Assembly: GCF_022458985.1 (NCBI RefSeq)
Contig: NC_061774.1
Coordinates: forward strand, 14,250,616-14,314,615
From: Mugil cephalus
Taxonomy: Eukaryota > Chordata > Actinopteri > Mugiliformes > Mugilidae
Direction: 5' to 3'
Length of the DNA stretch: 64,000 bases
In this document: one piece after another, positions 25,301 to 35,200 of the stretch
How the letters are laid out: each line of letters begins with the position of its first letter
Position numbering within the stretch: position 1 is the stretch's first letter
Position numbers and translations under genes: made by a program
Notes under the pieces: generated by a model
The model's database searches: none
The model's input: only the letters and a program-made list of their open reading frames with translations
What the model was told of the DNA's origin: nothing

Positions 25301-26505
25301 CCCCATGCAGACAATAGAGAATGATACATAACTGGTCAGCCTTATTCTCAGTTTTCCCAGGGAAGCACATGCCTCTGAATGCAAGCCTCATGACATATTT
25401 AACATCTCATGCGTGCATCACGCACGGATCAAAGTCTGAAGTTGTGAAGAAAGTGCTGCAAACTTCAAATTTAGCCAAATGCATTTAAAGAAAACACCCC
25501 TTTTTTTAATGTGTGTGTCTTACAGACTTGAATTACTTCATTATTTTGGGGGGTTATGAATTATTTCTGAATATTTTTCGGTAGTAGAAAGAGCGTGAAG
25601 AGTTGTAGTAATAATTTATAGGACATTTCCTGCGAGGATGCAGCTTTATAAAGCAGAGGATTACGCTCTGGAAGGGCTTGACTCGCAGATATTAAGGTCG
25701 CATCTTTGATCCAAGAAAATTTGATGCAAATTTTTAGTCCAGCTCTGCCTGCAACAGCTGCCTGCGTCCAGGGATGTCATTTGGTGGCATGGAACTGGGA
25801 CCTTGCAAATGTATAATATGATAATTTGCAAAAATGTATTTGTGGGACAACATGCCACAGATTAACACTCCCGTCTAGTGACACTGTGGGCCAGGTTTTC
25901 ACAAGGCAGCCTCACATATTTAATGGCACAATGTCGTGCTTTGTTCGAATGAAATAAAGATATTTTTTCCAATACGTTTTTCACAAACAGTCCTGGCCAT
26001 TGTTCTGGTGTGACGGTGTGGTGGGGGTGTGAGATTAGGCTCTTACGTAAGTTTGAGGGGTTCGGTGATAAGGAGAAGGCTGAGAGGCTTGCTGCAGCTT
26101 TAACCTAGCAATCAAAGGATGATATATGAATTCCCAGCCATGCGGCATTCTACACCTGCTGATAAACGTGCCCCCCCCCCATGGCACACACTAACAGGCA
26201 ACACCGTCCTGCCTGCTTATCCCCAACGATGGCAGTGATAAATATTCTGTTTACTGCTACACAAAAGACTCAGGTGATTCACAGTGAGTCAGCTCTGGAA
26301 TTAAGCTGCATGCAATTTTACTCTGAAACCTCTCTTTTCTCCAGGAGTCTTCAGATGCAGGGATTTCCTGTTCGGGGTTGCAAGACTTAAGCAATTTGTT
26401 AAACATCTCATCTTTCAGCTGGCACAAATAGGACTGTACTGCTTAAATAACACAGCACATTTGATCTGACTGACTTCAAATATTGTTCAGTTTTACTCCA
26501 CGTTA
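22331..26505. other. Gene-poor region downstream of the adrenoceptor
   Basis: No gene is visible. Features seen are a (TAAA)n/(TA)n-rich patch at 23,495-23,532, poly-T runs, and an AT-rich homeobox-site-like stretch at 24,655-24,715 that could be conserved non-coding DNA. A segment near 22,890-23,050 with an AATAAAG motif has an LTR-like look, but no paired copy was found. Confidence 0.5.
23495..23532. repeat. AT-rich (TAAA)n microsatellite
   Basis: Alternating 'aaataaataaat' and 'atatataa' units form a short imperfect tandem repeat. Confidence 0.85.
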
Positions 26506-26510
26506 TGAAT

Positions 26511-26516
26511 TTTATT
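26511..26516 (-). terminator. Candidate poly(A) signal for the adrenoceptor gene
   Basis: The plus strand reads TTTATT, i.e. AATAAA on the minus strand, about 185 bp downstream of the receptor stop codon. It is the first perfect AATAAA on that strand past the stop. I cannot confirm use without transcript data. Confidence 0.4.
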
Positions 26517-26699
26517 TATAGACAGATGTGTACACAACACTGGATTTCTTTTTTTTCTTTTCTTTCTTTTTTTTTGCAATGTGGGGAAGCAGAATAGTAG
26601 TCAGCCAAGAACAATGACTTATAATAATACAATCCCTTCACAGTACAGTTGAGTGACAAAGCCAAAAGAAAAGAAAAAAAAACTAAAATAAGAACCCTT

Positions 26700-27971
26700 T
26701 TATGTGCGTTTTGAAGTTCTGCAAATGATTTTCTTAAAGGCTTTTCTGAAATCCCTGTTGAAAATTGTGTATATTATGGGGTTCACAGAACTGTTGCAGT
26801 AGCCAATCCAAAAGAAAAGGTTGAAAAGTGCGTCGGGGATGTAGCAGCTGTCTCTACAGATAGCGTGGAGGCTGTAAGTGAAGAAGAAGGGGAACCAGCA
26901 GAGCACGAACACTCCCATCACTACAGCCAGTACGAATGTGAAACGCTTTTCCCTCATCTGGGCCACTTTAGTCTTGTTCACCGCGTTCAGCTGCTGTCGC
27001 CCGGCCGGGTTCTTCTGCTCCGGGTAGAGCTGTAGCGCCCGGGCTGAAGCCCAGGACAGACGGCAGTTCTGTGGGGGGCAGCAGTCAGATCCCTCCACTT
27101 TCCTTCGCTTCGTGAAGCGATTGTGGCGTGGTTTGGTATCCGACTGACAGCAGCTCTCCTCCAAGTCGATGTCATCCAACTCCCCTTGCCTCGGCGGGTG
27201 GCTGCCGGAGCTTTGGCTGCTGGGGCTCTCCATCTCGAACCGGTCCTTCCTGACAAAGCAGGTCTCTGACTGAGAGGGCTGCCTCTCCAGACCGTTCTTG
27301 GCCACGAACACGGTGGAGGAGCGCTGCTTGGCCACTTTATAAATCTTACAGTAAACCAGAATCATGATGAGACCGGGCGCAAAGAAAGACACCAGGCAGG
27401 ATGAGAGGATGTACCAGGTCTCGTCGTTCAGCAGGCACTCCCGTTCGTCGTGTTTGGTCATGAGGAGAGGAGGGAAGGAGATGATGGCAGATATGATCCA
27501 CACCACAGCAATCATGGACTTGATGCGCTTCGGTGTCCGCTTCAGGTTGTAGCTGACCGCCTTTGTCACTGACCAGTAGCGGTCCAGGCTGATGGCGCAC
27601 AGGTGCACGATGGATGAGGTGCAAAACAGCACATCCAGAGCCAAGTAGAAGGCGCACCAGGTTGTGCCAAAGTACCAGTAGCCCATTACCTCGTTGACTA
27701 GGGAGAATGGGATGACCAGTGTGGCCACCAGGATGTCAGCCGATGCCAAAGAGACCAGGAAAAGGTTCTGGGGGGCACGGAGAGCCCGGCTGGTGAGCAC
27801 CGCCACAATCACTAACACATTACCAACAATGGTCACCGAAACGATCGCAGTAACCACCAGGATGATGAGAGCTGTGGCTACCTCCGTATGTGGCAAAGTA
27901 AGCGGTGCGTCGGTGGTGTTTTCATCGTTGGAAACGTTTCCAGACAGCCGAGTCAACTGCGCTAAATCCAT
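26700..27971 (-). CDS. adra2d: Alpha-2D-type adrenergic receptor, intronless
   Basis: A class A GPCR for adrenaline and noradrenaline at the plasma membrane, coupled to Gi/o. The 423-residue protein is complete in one exon, as in other alpha2 receptors. Visible landmarks: two N-glycosylation sites (Asn12, Asn18), TM1 with G-N at 50-51, Asp79 (2.50), Cys106 for the extracellular disulphide, the amine-binding Asp113 (3.32), D-R-Y at 130-132, the TM5 catechol site Ser191/Cys192/Ser195, a long third intracellular loop, C-W-F-P in TM6, N-P-I-I-Y in TM7, and a short tail with a likely palmitoylated Cys. The start is the first ATG (27,971); a longer frame to 28,031 would begin with TTG. The ATG has A at -3 and G at +4. 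The alpha2 class is certain. The D subtype is inferred from the sequence (TM6-TM7 loop with C-R-D-S-C, a divergent ICL3) and from linkage to simc1 and cnot6; alpha2A or alpha2C would be the alternatives. Confidence 0.9.
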   Translation of the reverse strand: MDLAQLTRLSGNVSNDENTTDAPLTLPHTEVATALIILVVTAIVSVTIVGNVLVIVAVLTSRALRAPQNLFLVSLASADILVATLVIPFSLVNEVMGYWYFGTTWCAFYLALDVLFCTSSIVHLCAISLDRYWSVTKAVSYNLKRTPKRIKSMIAVVWIISAIISFPPLLMTKHDERECLLNDETWYILSSCLVSFFAPGLIMILVYCKIYKVAKQRSSTVFVAKNGLERQPSQSETCFVRKDRFEMESPSSQSSGSHPPRQGELDDIDLEESCCQSDTKPRHNRFTKRRKVEGSDCCPPQNCRLSWASARALQLYPEQKNPAGRQQLNAVNKTKVAQMREKRFTFVLAVVMGVFVLCWFPFFFTYSLHAICRDSCYIPDALFNLFFWIGYCNSSVNPIIYTIFNRDFRKAFKKIICRTSKRT

Positions 27972-28000
27972 TCTGACTGCAAAATGTCCCGTTGTATCAT
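27962..28000 (-). promoter_or_regulatory. Overlapping upstream ORF across the adrenoceptor start
   Basis: In the 5' leader the minus strand has an ATG at 28,000 (A at -3) that opens a 12-codon [15 protein letters not shown]. Its stop TAG lies inside the first codons of the receptor, so it overlaps the receptor ATG in a different frame. If transcripts begin upstream, ribosomes must leak past this ATG or re-initiate. A regulatory effect is an inference. Confidence 0.5.
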
Positions 28001-28480
28001 CTTTGTTGTTTTGCACCCTTTTCTTTTCCAAGACAGCTGAGGCTGGGTGCCGCGCGCTGCGTTGCTAACGTATGTGGGCAGGTTGCGCGCAACGTTCCTG
28101 GTCAGTGGAAGCATAATGCCCACATGAGACACAGAGGCTGCAAAAACGAGTCAATCTCTTCATCTCGGGTCCTTTACCAGTTCTAACACGCACACCAAGT
28201 TCAGGATGTATCATAAATGAGAGAAGAGAGTTCACAACAATCCATGCAGGTCCCGGAATTGAGTGTCTCCTCCGAAGTCACAACGCCGTGCGTAATGCTG
28301 CGTTTTGGCTGCTGCTCTTTGGAGACGAATGGGAGATGCATGCTGAATGTCCACAGAGAAGTGAGGTGACATCACTGCGAAGACCAACCCATCTCTAAAC
28401 TTAAAGAGGAGAGAGGGGTGGGGGGGAGTCTCTTCAGACAGCATTTGGGCGTGTTTGATTTAATACCCTCGCACTTTCTG
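28001..28480 (-). promoter_or_regulatory. Adrenoceptor 5' leader and presumed promoter region
   Basis: Sequence immediately upstream of the receptor is locally CpG-rich (for example the GCGCGC words near 28,050-28,090) and contains no other gene. No clear TATA box or initiator can be fixed, so the transcription start is unknown. Confidence 0.3.
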
Positions 28481-30044
28481 GAGTTCTCTTTCTTTTGGTA
28501 TTAAGCTTTGTACTGGATTAAAGTGCCACTGTCTTTACATTGCAATAAATTGAAATCATCATGTGAGAGTTCGTCAGTCAATCAGTTCTATACAATCACA
28601 TGGGGAAAATCTGTTATTTCTGGTCTGTTTAGAGTCACTGATGGATATGAGCATAAAACAACACAGCTGGGTTTTTTTTTTTATCAGAACTTTATCAGCC
28701 CCACAGGGCTGCCAATTAGGAGGGCACTGCGCTCCAAATAAAGGGGCTTTAATGTAGAAGTTATTGATTGATCATCAGAATAGAAAAATACAGTTGCATA
28801 TTTGAAATCGAAGACAACCTCAAATGGTTCATACGCTCACTGGGGCTTTATTCATACAGTGCGATCTATAAATATTCTAAGCCGCCACACTGAAGGTGAA
28901 TGTAATACCGAGAAGCTTGAAACGTTTGTTGTTAAGTTATATAACACGTATGCAGCTATGTTGGGCGGCCTGTCTGCAGCCAGAGGATATTTACCAGACT
29001 ACAAACCTACCAGTGATTCAGAGAGAGATGCACACACATTGGTCAGTCTGGGGTCAGTGAACTAAACGACGTGATAAAAATGCAGATGAGCTAAGCTGAC
29101 GGTGCTTCTTCCCGGCCAGATGAATTTCACTAACGTTAAAAAGAAATTCATAAATCAACAGCATCTTCTGGACACGTGTCGACAAGAGATTCCTGGTCCA
29201 GCCAAAGCTGCAAGGATGCCTGCGTTAATATTGCTGTTATGTTTGGCTTTGTGTTCGTCCTCGGCATGTGAGTCATCTGGAGCCCCTGCAAAATCATATA
29301 AGGCGGAGAAAAGATGCGGTGCATCTGAAAGAGGAACAAGGATCACCTGCAGGTTGAGTGTCACCGTACCAGGGCTTTGTAGAATTCAGTGCTACATAAA
29401 AACAGACACAGCCCTGACCTTGGTAACCAGCATCCACAAGCACAGTGTTCACAAGCAGAATAAACAGCCTTTGTTGTGTCTGGCTATGGAGGGGAGAACA
29501 GAAATGACACATAATTATAATTATTACAAATGAGCAGGTCCGCGATGGGAGATGCGGTTACACTTTTTTTTTTTTTTTTTTTCGTCCGCGGCACGACTTT
29601 TATGAGCATTAAAGGTCGTTAACAAACGTGTGGATTTGTTCCAAAACTAACAGGCTGAGCCAAAAACCGGCAGCTGGTTTTTCCGACGCGTTCTGCATGT
29701 TTCACCTTAACTGGGATGAATACGGAAATTACGCAACGACTGTGATTTCTTTTCAGCTCGCAGATGTCGAGAGAGCCCAGTCAAAGCAACAGCCTCGTGT
29801 TTTGTCTCGTTAGCGCTGACTTCACCTTCCGCGCCGAACCTTGCAGGCAATTGTTCAAGAGAGAAAGAACGGGATTCGTTGGACAATGCTTTTTGATAAG
29901 TACAGACGTTAGAGTTGCGCAATGTTAAATATCACAGAGCAAACTTTTCGGTGTTGCGAAGTAACAGGTGCTCAGCTCACAGAGGCGCACGCACACCTCT
30001 CTACATTTCATAGCTATTGGAAAAATGAGTGGCTTTACACGCTC
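28481..30044. other. Intergenic upstream of the adrenoceptor
   Basis: It holds a poly-T run at 29,564-29,582 and the secreted-type small ORF at 29,216-29,533 described separately. I see no other feature. Confidence 0.4.
29216..29533 (+). other. Unassigned 105-codon ORF with a signal-peptide-like start
   Basis: From the ATG at 29,216 (A at -3) the ORF opens M-P-A-L-I-L-L-L-C-L-A-L-C-S-S-S-A-C, which is a convincing signal peptide with a probable cleavage after S-S-A (residue 17). A further stretch follows with a K-R pair (possible proprotein cleavage) and several cysteines. A donor-like AG|GTTGAG at 29,352/29,353 would end a first coding exon in phase 2; otherwise the frame runs to a stop at 29,533. 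I recognise no family and see no promoter, partner exon or poly(A) signal. It may be chance. Confidence 0.2.
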
Positions 30045-30193
30045 TGCAACTTTTGGACCTGGCATTCATTCATATGGATGTTATTATTATGTTGTGACAT
30101 CTACCACCCACCTAGACCAGATCAGACACCCTCTCTCTCCATCGTAATGACACACCTTGAAGGCAGCAGCCGTCCCCAGAAGGATGACACAGG

Positions 30194-30273
<80 letters not shown>

Positions 30274-30490
30274 ACAATTCAAAAAACATGAAGAGCAGCA
30301 CAAGGTGTTGACCTGGCCTCCGAATTCACTGGATCCCATACTGATCAAGTATCTGTGGGATGATCCACAGATGCGCCCGAGGACACCCTCAGAAGAATCA
30401 TGTCCATGTTCTGATGTGACTGTTTTGGGGACACATCTGCGCAACATCAGGAAGGTGGTCACAGCGTTTTTGCCCGGTCGGCGTACATCT
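30045..30490 (+). mobile_element. Degenerate Tc1/mariner-like transposon relic (copy B)
   Basis: At 30,308-30,365 the plus strand still reads L-T-W-P-P-N-S-L-D-P-I-L-I-K-Y-L-W-D, the damaged counterpart of the Tc1/mariner W-P-P-N-S-P-D-L-N-P-I-E-x-L-W-D catalytic-domain signature. The left part ('ctaccacccacctagacc') matches copy A at 96-116, and the right part matches copy D at 38,264-38,400 in reverse. The copy is interrupted by an (AC)n array and is clearly inactive. Confidence 0.75.
30200..30269. repeat. (AC)n dinucleotide microsatellite, about 35 units
   Basis: About 70 bp of uninterrupted AC repeats, preceded by a short (GC)n. It lies within the Tc1-like relic. The long ORFs read across it on both strands (Thr-His or Cys-Val runs) are artefacts. 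Confidence 0.97.
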
Positions 30491-31812
30491 CGACTACTAC
30501 AAGAAGCCAAAACAGGCTTGATGCAATCGCAGAAAAATTAAATTAAATTTTCCGCCTAATTTTCCTAGGAAACAACAAACTATGAAATAGATGATATACC
30601 CACACCATGTCCTCAGCCAGCCTTCCGCACTATCAATTTCCCAATGAAAACAAAACACACACTCGGCATCCTTCAGCTTCCGCATTCATCCTATGTTATC
30701 GCCACGTCAGTTTAATGAGCGGCCACGTAAATCTCTGCCGAGCCACGGCTCCGAGCGGGTGGACAATTTCCCCACGAATTAAAAAGAATTACACACATCT
30801 CTCGCCAACCGGTCATTTCCAGCAATTATCTAGTTGTGAGTAAAAGCAATCACCAGGCTGGCAACACTAATCTACTTAGCACGTTACATGTTTGACATCT
30901 TTGTGACGAGCGCGGCCAACCTCCGCGTGATGCAGATGCCAGATTCGTTTACTGTCACGTTCTGAAGACATAGAAGTGCTGGGAGACTATTCACGGAGTC
31001 ACCGAAATGGCTTTGACCTCCTCGACTCATCAGTCATTAAATCGGCAGTGCGATCTGACAGTGCGTCCCATATGCTTAAACACTTGACTGCTTCACACAT
31101 TTATTCTCATGTTCTCACTGGGCTACTTGAAATGTATGGTGTGTCCGGGAAACTGACAAAGAAAGTCTGATTGGAGGATAGGTGGGTTTTTATTCTGACT
31201 TAAGACGCAGATGCCACTGACAATACAAGAAGTTGTAGTATTTGTGATCTGTGTCATGTTAGTTAGTGGAAATGTAGTAAAATTTTGGGACCAAAATCCA
31301 AATACATACACATGAATGAGCACTTCAATAAGACACCTATCAGAAAACCGTTGCAGACCCCTCGCACCCTGGAAACAGACATTTCTTCCCTCTCCCTTCT
31401 CCCCCCAGGAGCAATGGGCCTCTGCGTAGCACAACCAGACACGGGGGCAGTTTATTTCCTCATTCCATCACTCTCAGAAATAGCCGAAGAGCATCCGACA
31501 CTCGTGCAATCTCATCTCCCACATGATGCACATGATGATTGCTGTTCGCACCACCACGCACACTTGCACTTTATGTTTGCAGCTCAGCTCATCTAATTTG
31601 TTTGTCGCGCGCGAATTGCGAACCGTCTGTATATGCCGTGTATTGTCTGTGCTGCTGGGAGCCATTTAACTAATTTGCCTTCTGTATGACTGTCGTGTGT
31701 CTTTTCTCTTTTTGTAGCCTCATTTTACCTTTGACTGCTTCGCACAAGTGACAGAGGCTAGGGCCACCGTAGCCCCTGAAATAAAATTGTCCTTAAATCA
31801 ACATGTCATTTG
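30491..31812. other. Intergenic, no gene seen
   Basis: Only short ORFs without domains are present. No repeat or RNA gene recognised. Confidence 0.45.
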
Positions 31813-31985
31813 CAGGGGTCTTCAACTGATGGAGAGATTGGGTAAGGACCCCCTACCTACCTACTTATGTGTTGTATATCGTGATCGGCTTACTGCTATT
31901 CATAAATATGCAGTATTATTATCATTTTCATTATCATTCAGTATTAAGCTATTAAAATAATACACAGGTTCAAATATTATTTTTT
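31813..31985 (+). mobile_element. MITE-like repeat, second copy
   Basis: It begins CAGGGGTCTTCAACTGATGG and contains 'aaggaccccctac' and 'cacaggttcaaatatt' in the same order as the minus-strand element nested at 265-482. No clear terminal inverted repeat remains at the right end. Confidence 0.5.
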
Positions 31986-34920
31986 TCTATTCAGCTGATG
32001 GGAGTGGGCTGCACTGTTAGCTTCTCTTGTCCTAATATTGCTTCTCGATTTCAGTTGGGGACCGAATAGACTCTCAGCTGATTGCAAGGAACCTGACAAA
32101 GTCAGTGTGTAACATGCACCCTCGTGATTGGCTCAGCTGCGATATGGGCGGGGCCTAGTGTGTACAGGTGAGTGAAGTGCTTCTGCCTCCATTTAGAAAA
32201 TATGTTGGATTCCTCTTGATTTGTATTTAAAGATTTGTGTGAAAAAAAAAAAAAAAAAAGTTTATTCAACCAAAGATTTTGCCACACAAAACTGAAACAA
32301 ACCTGAGAGATCCCTGGGTGGGCAACATATTGAGAAGTGACTGATGGGTATTTTTTTTTTTTTTATTCACTGCTCCCTCATCTGCACCTTCCTGTTTTCT
32401 TCTGAGGAGGCTGCTTGGCAGGATGTGAGCAGAACCCACTGCTGTGTTATGTAACGTTCCAGGAATAAATGGCCCGAGGTGGTGTGTGAAAACCTCATCT
32501 CAGGTTGCAGGTGATTTGTCATAGTAAACATTTTCTTCAAGGAATTCAGCCTGCAGAAATGATGCCATGACCCTCTATGATTATTTAAATACAGCATCTT
32601 TATTTGCATGTGTGGATGGAGGAGCCTCTGCTCCTGTTGTTGTGTGTACTTGTAGGAAGAAATCATACAAAGGAGTGGGAAGCACTGTGTGTGTGTGTGG
32701 CAACTATACTGTGATTCACATGTTCTTTTTTCAGATATCACACTTCTCCTGCATCTCCCGCCTACTTTTAGTGTCACTGTTGCTGTCAGTGGACCGGGCA
32801 GGTCAGCACAGATACATGGCTGCTGACCTTTTGTTGTGCCCTAAACAAACACGATTTCCCTCCAAACTTTCCACAGCTTTGGACAAAAACTACACAGGAA
32901 TGTGAAAGCGTGATCGGATTAATAAAGCCCCGAAGGTCACACGTGTCAGCACACAGGCGGCCACAAATGCTTCACCTAGAATTAAAGGAGATCTCAACTG
33001 TAGTTTAGCTTTTTTTTTTTCTTTTTATCAGGGAAGTGGTGGAAGCTAAAATAGAGAATAAAGATATCTGCTGTTACACAGTAGAAGTTGGACATCTAAC
33101 AATTAACTATGAATACGTTCAAACAAAGAACTGAGCATCTTGTTTCATCAGACGCCCTCTCAGTTGAAATTAGGTATAAAAGGCTTTGTCTCCGATAAAG
33201 AACTGAAACCCATTCAGCAGAGAAAAGCGTTTATCAAAGCACAAAATTCACTCCCAAGACCAAAAATAAACACATTAGTAGCTGGTTAGAAGTTCCAGGT
33301 GTTGAGGGTGGTTTTGATTTGATCATGTCTGGCTGTCTACATGGTGGCCCCTTTGGTCTCAGATTAAAATGAATATATGAGCGTCTTATCTGATGGCCTT
33401 ATGCAGATTAAGTATTTCTGGGATCAATTCACTGGCTGTAATCGAGGGGAAAAGTCCCTCAATGTATTTTTTTTGCTGATGTAGCAAAGCAAGTATATTT
33501 ATAATGAGAATTAGGTCAGTTATATGAGAGAGCAATTGTTCTACGAATGGAAATAGAGGGGGAAAAAAAACAGGTCACGTCTTTGCCAGGAATGTGGTCA
33601 CAGATTTCATGTTGGGGACCAGGTCGGGGCATGGCTGATGTCTGAAATCATAACCATAGCTTCACAGAATCAAAAGTTGTGGAGCAGAAGTTTCGTTAAA
33701 AGAATTCCAGATTTTGCAACTGTGAAAACTTGATTTTCCTCGATAGCATCTGAGTTCTTGAATCACCGCCACCACATCAGATGTAATAGTAGACGATGAA
33801 CCTCTGGGAGACTTGAGAGCTTTTTCTTGTCGTCTCGTAGACACCTCAGTGCCATGCTAGTAGGATTCAAAGCCTGTGACACGGGTGAAATATGACAACA
33901 CGCCTATAAGGCTGGGTACGCGGCCGTGTCAAGGCTCTGACATCAGTATCAAGTGGAACTTGAACAAATGTCTGCCCACGTGTGCCGTCGGCCGCAGCCT
34001 GGAGCAGCAAGCCGTAAAAGGAAACAGCTGTGAGATGATTATTTATGTGATGCTAAGTATCGGCGAGGTTAGAAGGGCGTAGCGTAGCCTTCTTCTTGTG
34101 GCTTGAGTGTCACAGTTACTGTCCTGTGGTGCTCGGAGGATTGAAGATCTCTGTGTTGTAAATAGGATATTGAGGTTTTGTCTGCAGCCAGCTGAACCAG
34201 CAGAGGTTTTCAGGTCACTCAAGATATATTGCAGCAGATGTTAGCTGGTTGAGATGTTGCAATAAATCGCAAAAAAGGAGGCCGTAACTGCTGCATCCAC
34301 GTCGTTATGGTTACCCACTTCAGAAGTGGTGCATTAATTGCGAACACATAGTTTCACTGGTGTCCTTTCTCAGGAATTATCGGACTCTTTACATCAAATC
34401 AACTTTTGTAAAATTCTAGTGTTGTCACTGAGAAAGTTGTCTAATCTTTCCACATTAGACAACTTCAGATTAAGTTATGCTCTCCGTGGCCCCTGTGTTC
34501 AAGTGTCAGCTGTGAAAATTAAGTAATTTGCCTTGAATCAATTCTGGTTAAGACTTAACCTCCACCATTTTCTGACTCTGCTGTGTGCAGCCCGGTCCTT
34601 AAAAGGGAACTATTAGTATTCCAGGCATCCCTCAGCACCATGTCACCTGCCCAAGTGCTCATTAGAGCATTCATTTCGATTTTGATTTTGGCCGCATTCC
34701 CTGTGGTTTTTTCGCATCAGCCTGCGTAGTGCAACCATGGCTTGTTATTATCGTAGAAAATGTCTATGTTTTTCGAGTGTAAGCGCTATTGGCAGGCGGT
34801 GATTTTCTCTCAGATGCAGCGCGTTGTTCATAGGAATGAAAAATGTTGGAAACATGGTGGATTTTCTGTATTTTTTTTTCATAAGTAGATGGTTCTTGCA
34901 ATATAACTTTGTTCTACAGA
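31986..34920. other. Intergenic, no gene seen
   Basis: AT-rich DNA with poly-A (32,240-32,259) and poly-T (32,350-32,364) runs and several ORFs of 60-136 codons without any domain I recognise. Nothing specific. Confidence 0.45.
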
Positions 34921-35200
34921 TTCGATTAGATTAGATTTAACCTTATTACTATTATGTAATCATCAGTATGTGCATGCAGCATAAATATAATGAATAAATA
35001 TGTGGTATATAAGCGGTATGGTACAGGTGCTGGTGCTGAAAAATAGCATGAAACATATGTACAGGTGAGACCATATATACAGGTGACTGAGTGAGCAACA
35101 TATACACATAATGATTGCTGGAGGTACTAAGAACATACAAAAATAAAATACAGCTAAAGTGAGCGTTAAACAGTGCACAAATAATAAGCAGTGACTACCC
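34921..35200 (-). mobile_element. Probable LINE 3' tail
   Basis: On the minus strand the right edge reads 'aataaggttaaatctaatct', like the AATAA-plus-short-repeat tails of fish Rex1/L2-type LINEs. The following AT-rich text with 'caggtgctggtgc' and 'acagtgcacaaataataagc' has the look of such a 3' UTR. There is no coding region. The family assignment is tentative. Confidence 0.35.

Noticed and set aside
27972..28031. A 20-residue N-terminal extension of the adrenoceptor frame
   Set aside because: The first codon is TTG, not ATG, and no in-frame ATG lies upstream of 27,971. The ATG at 27,971 has a good context and gives a normal alpha2 N-terminus with two glycosylation sites.
30112..30510. 132-codon minus-strand ORF rich in Cys-Val
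   Set aside because: It is the translation of the (AC)n array inside a transposon relic.
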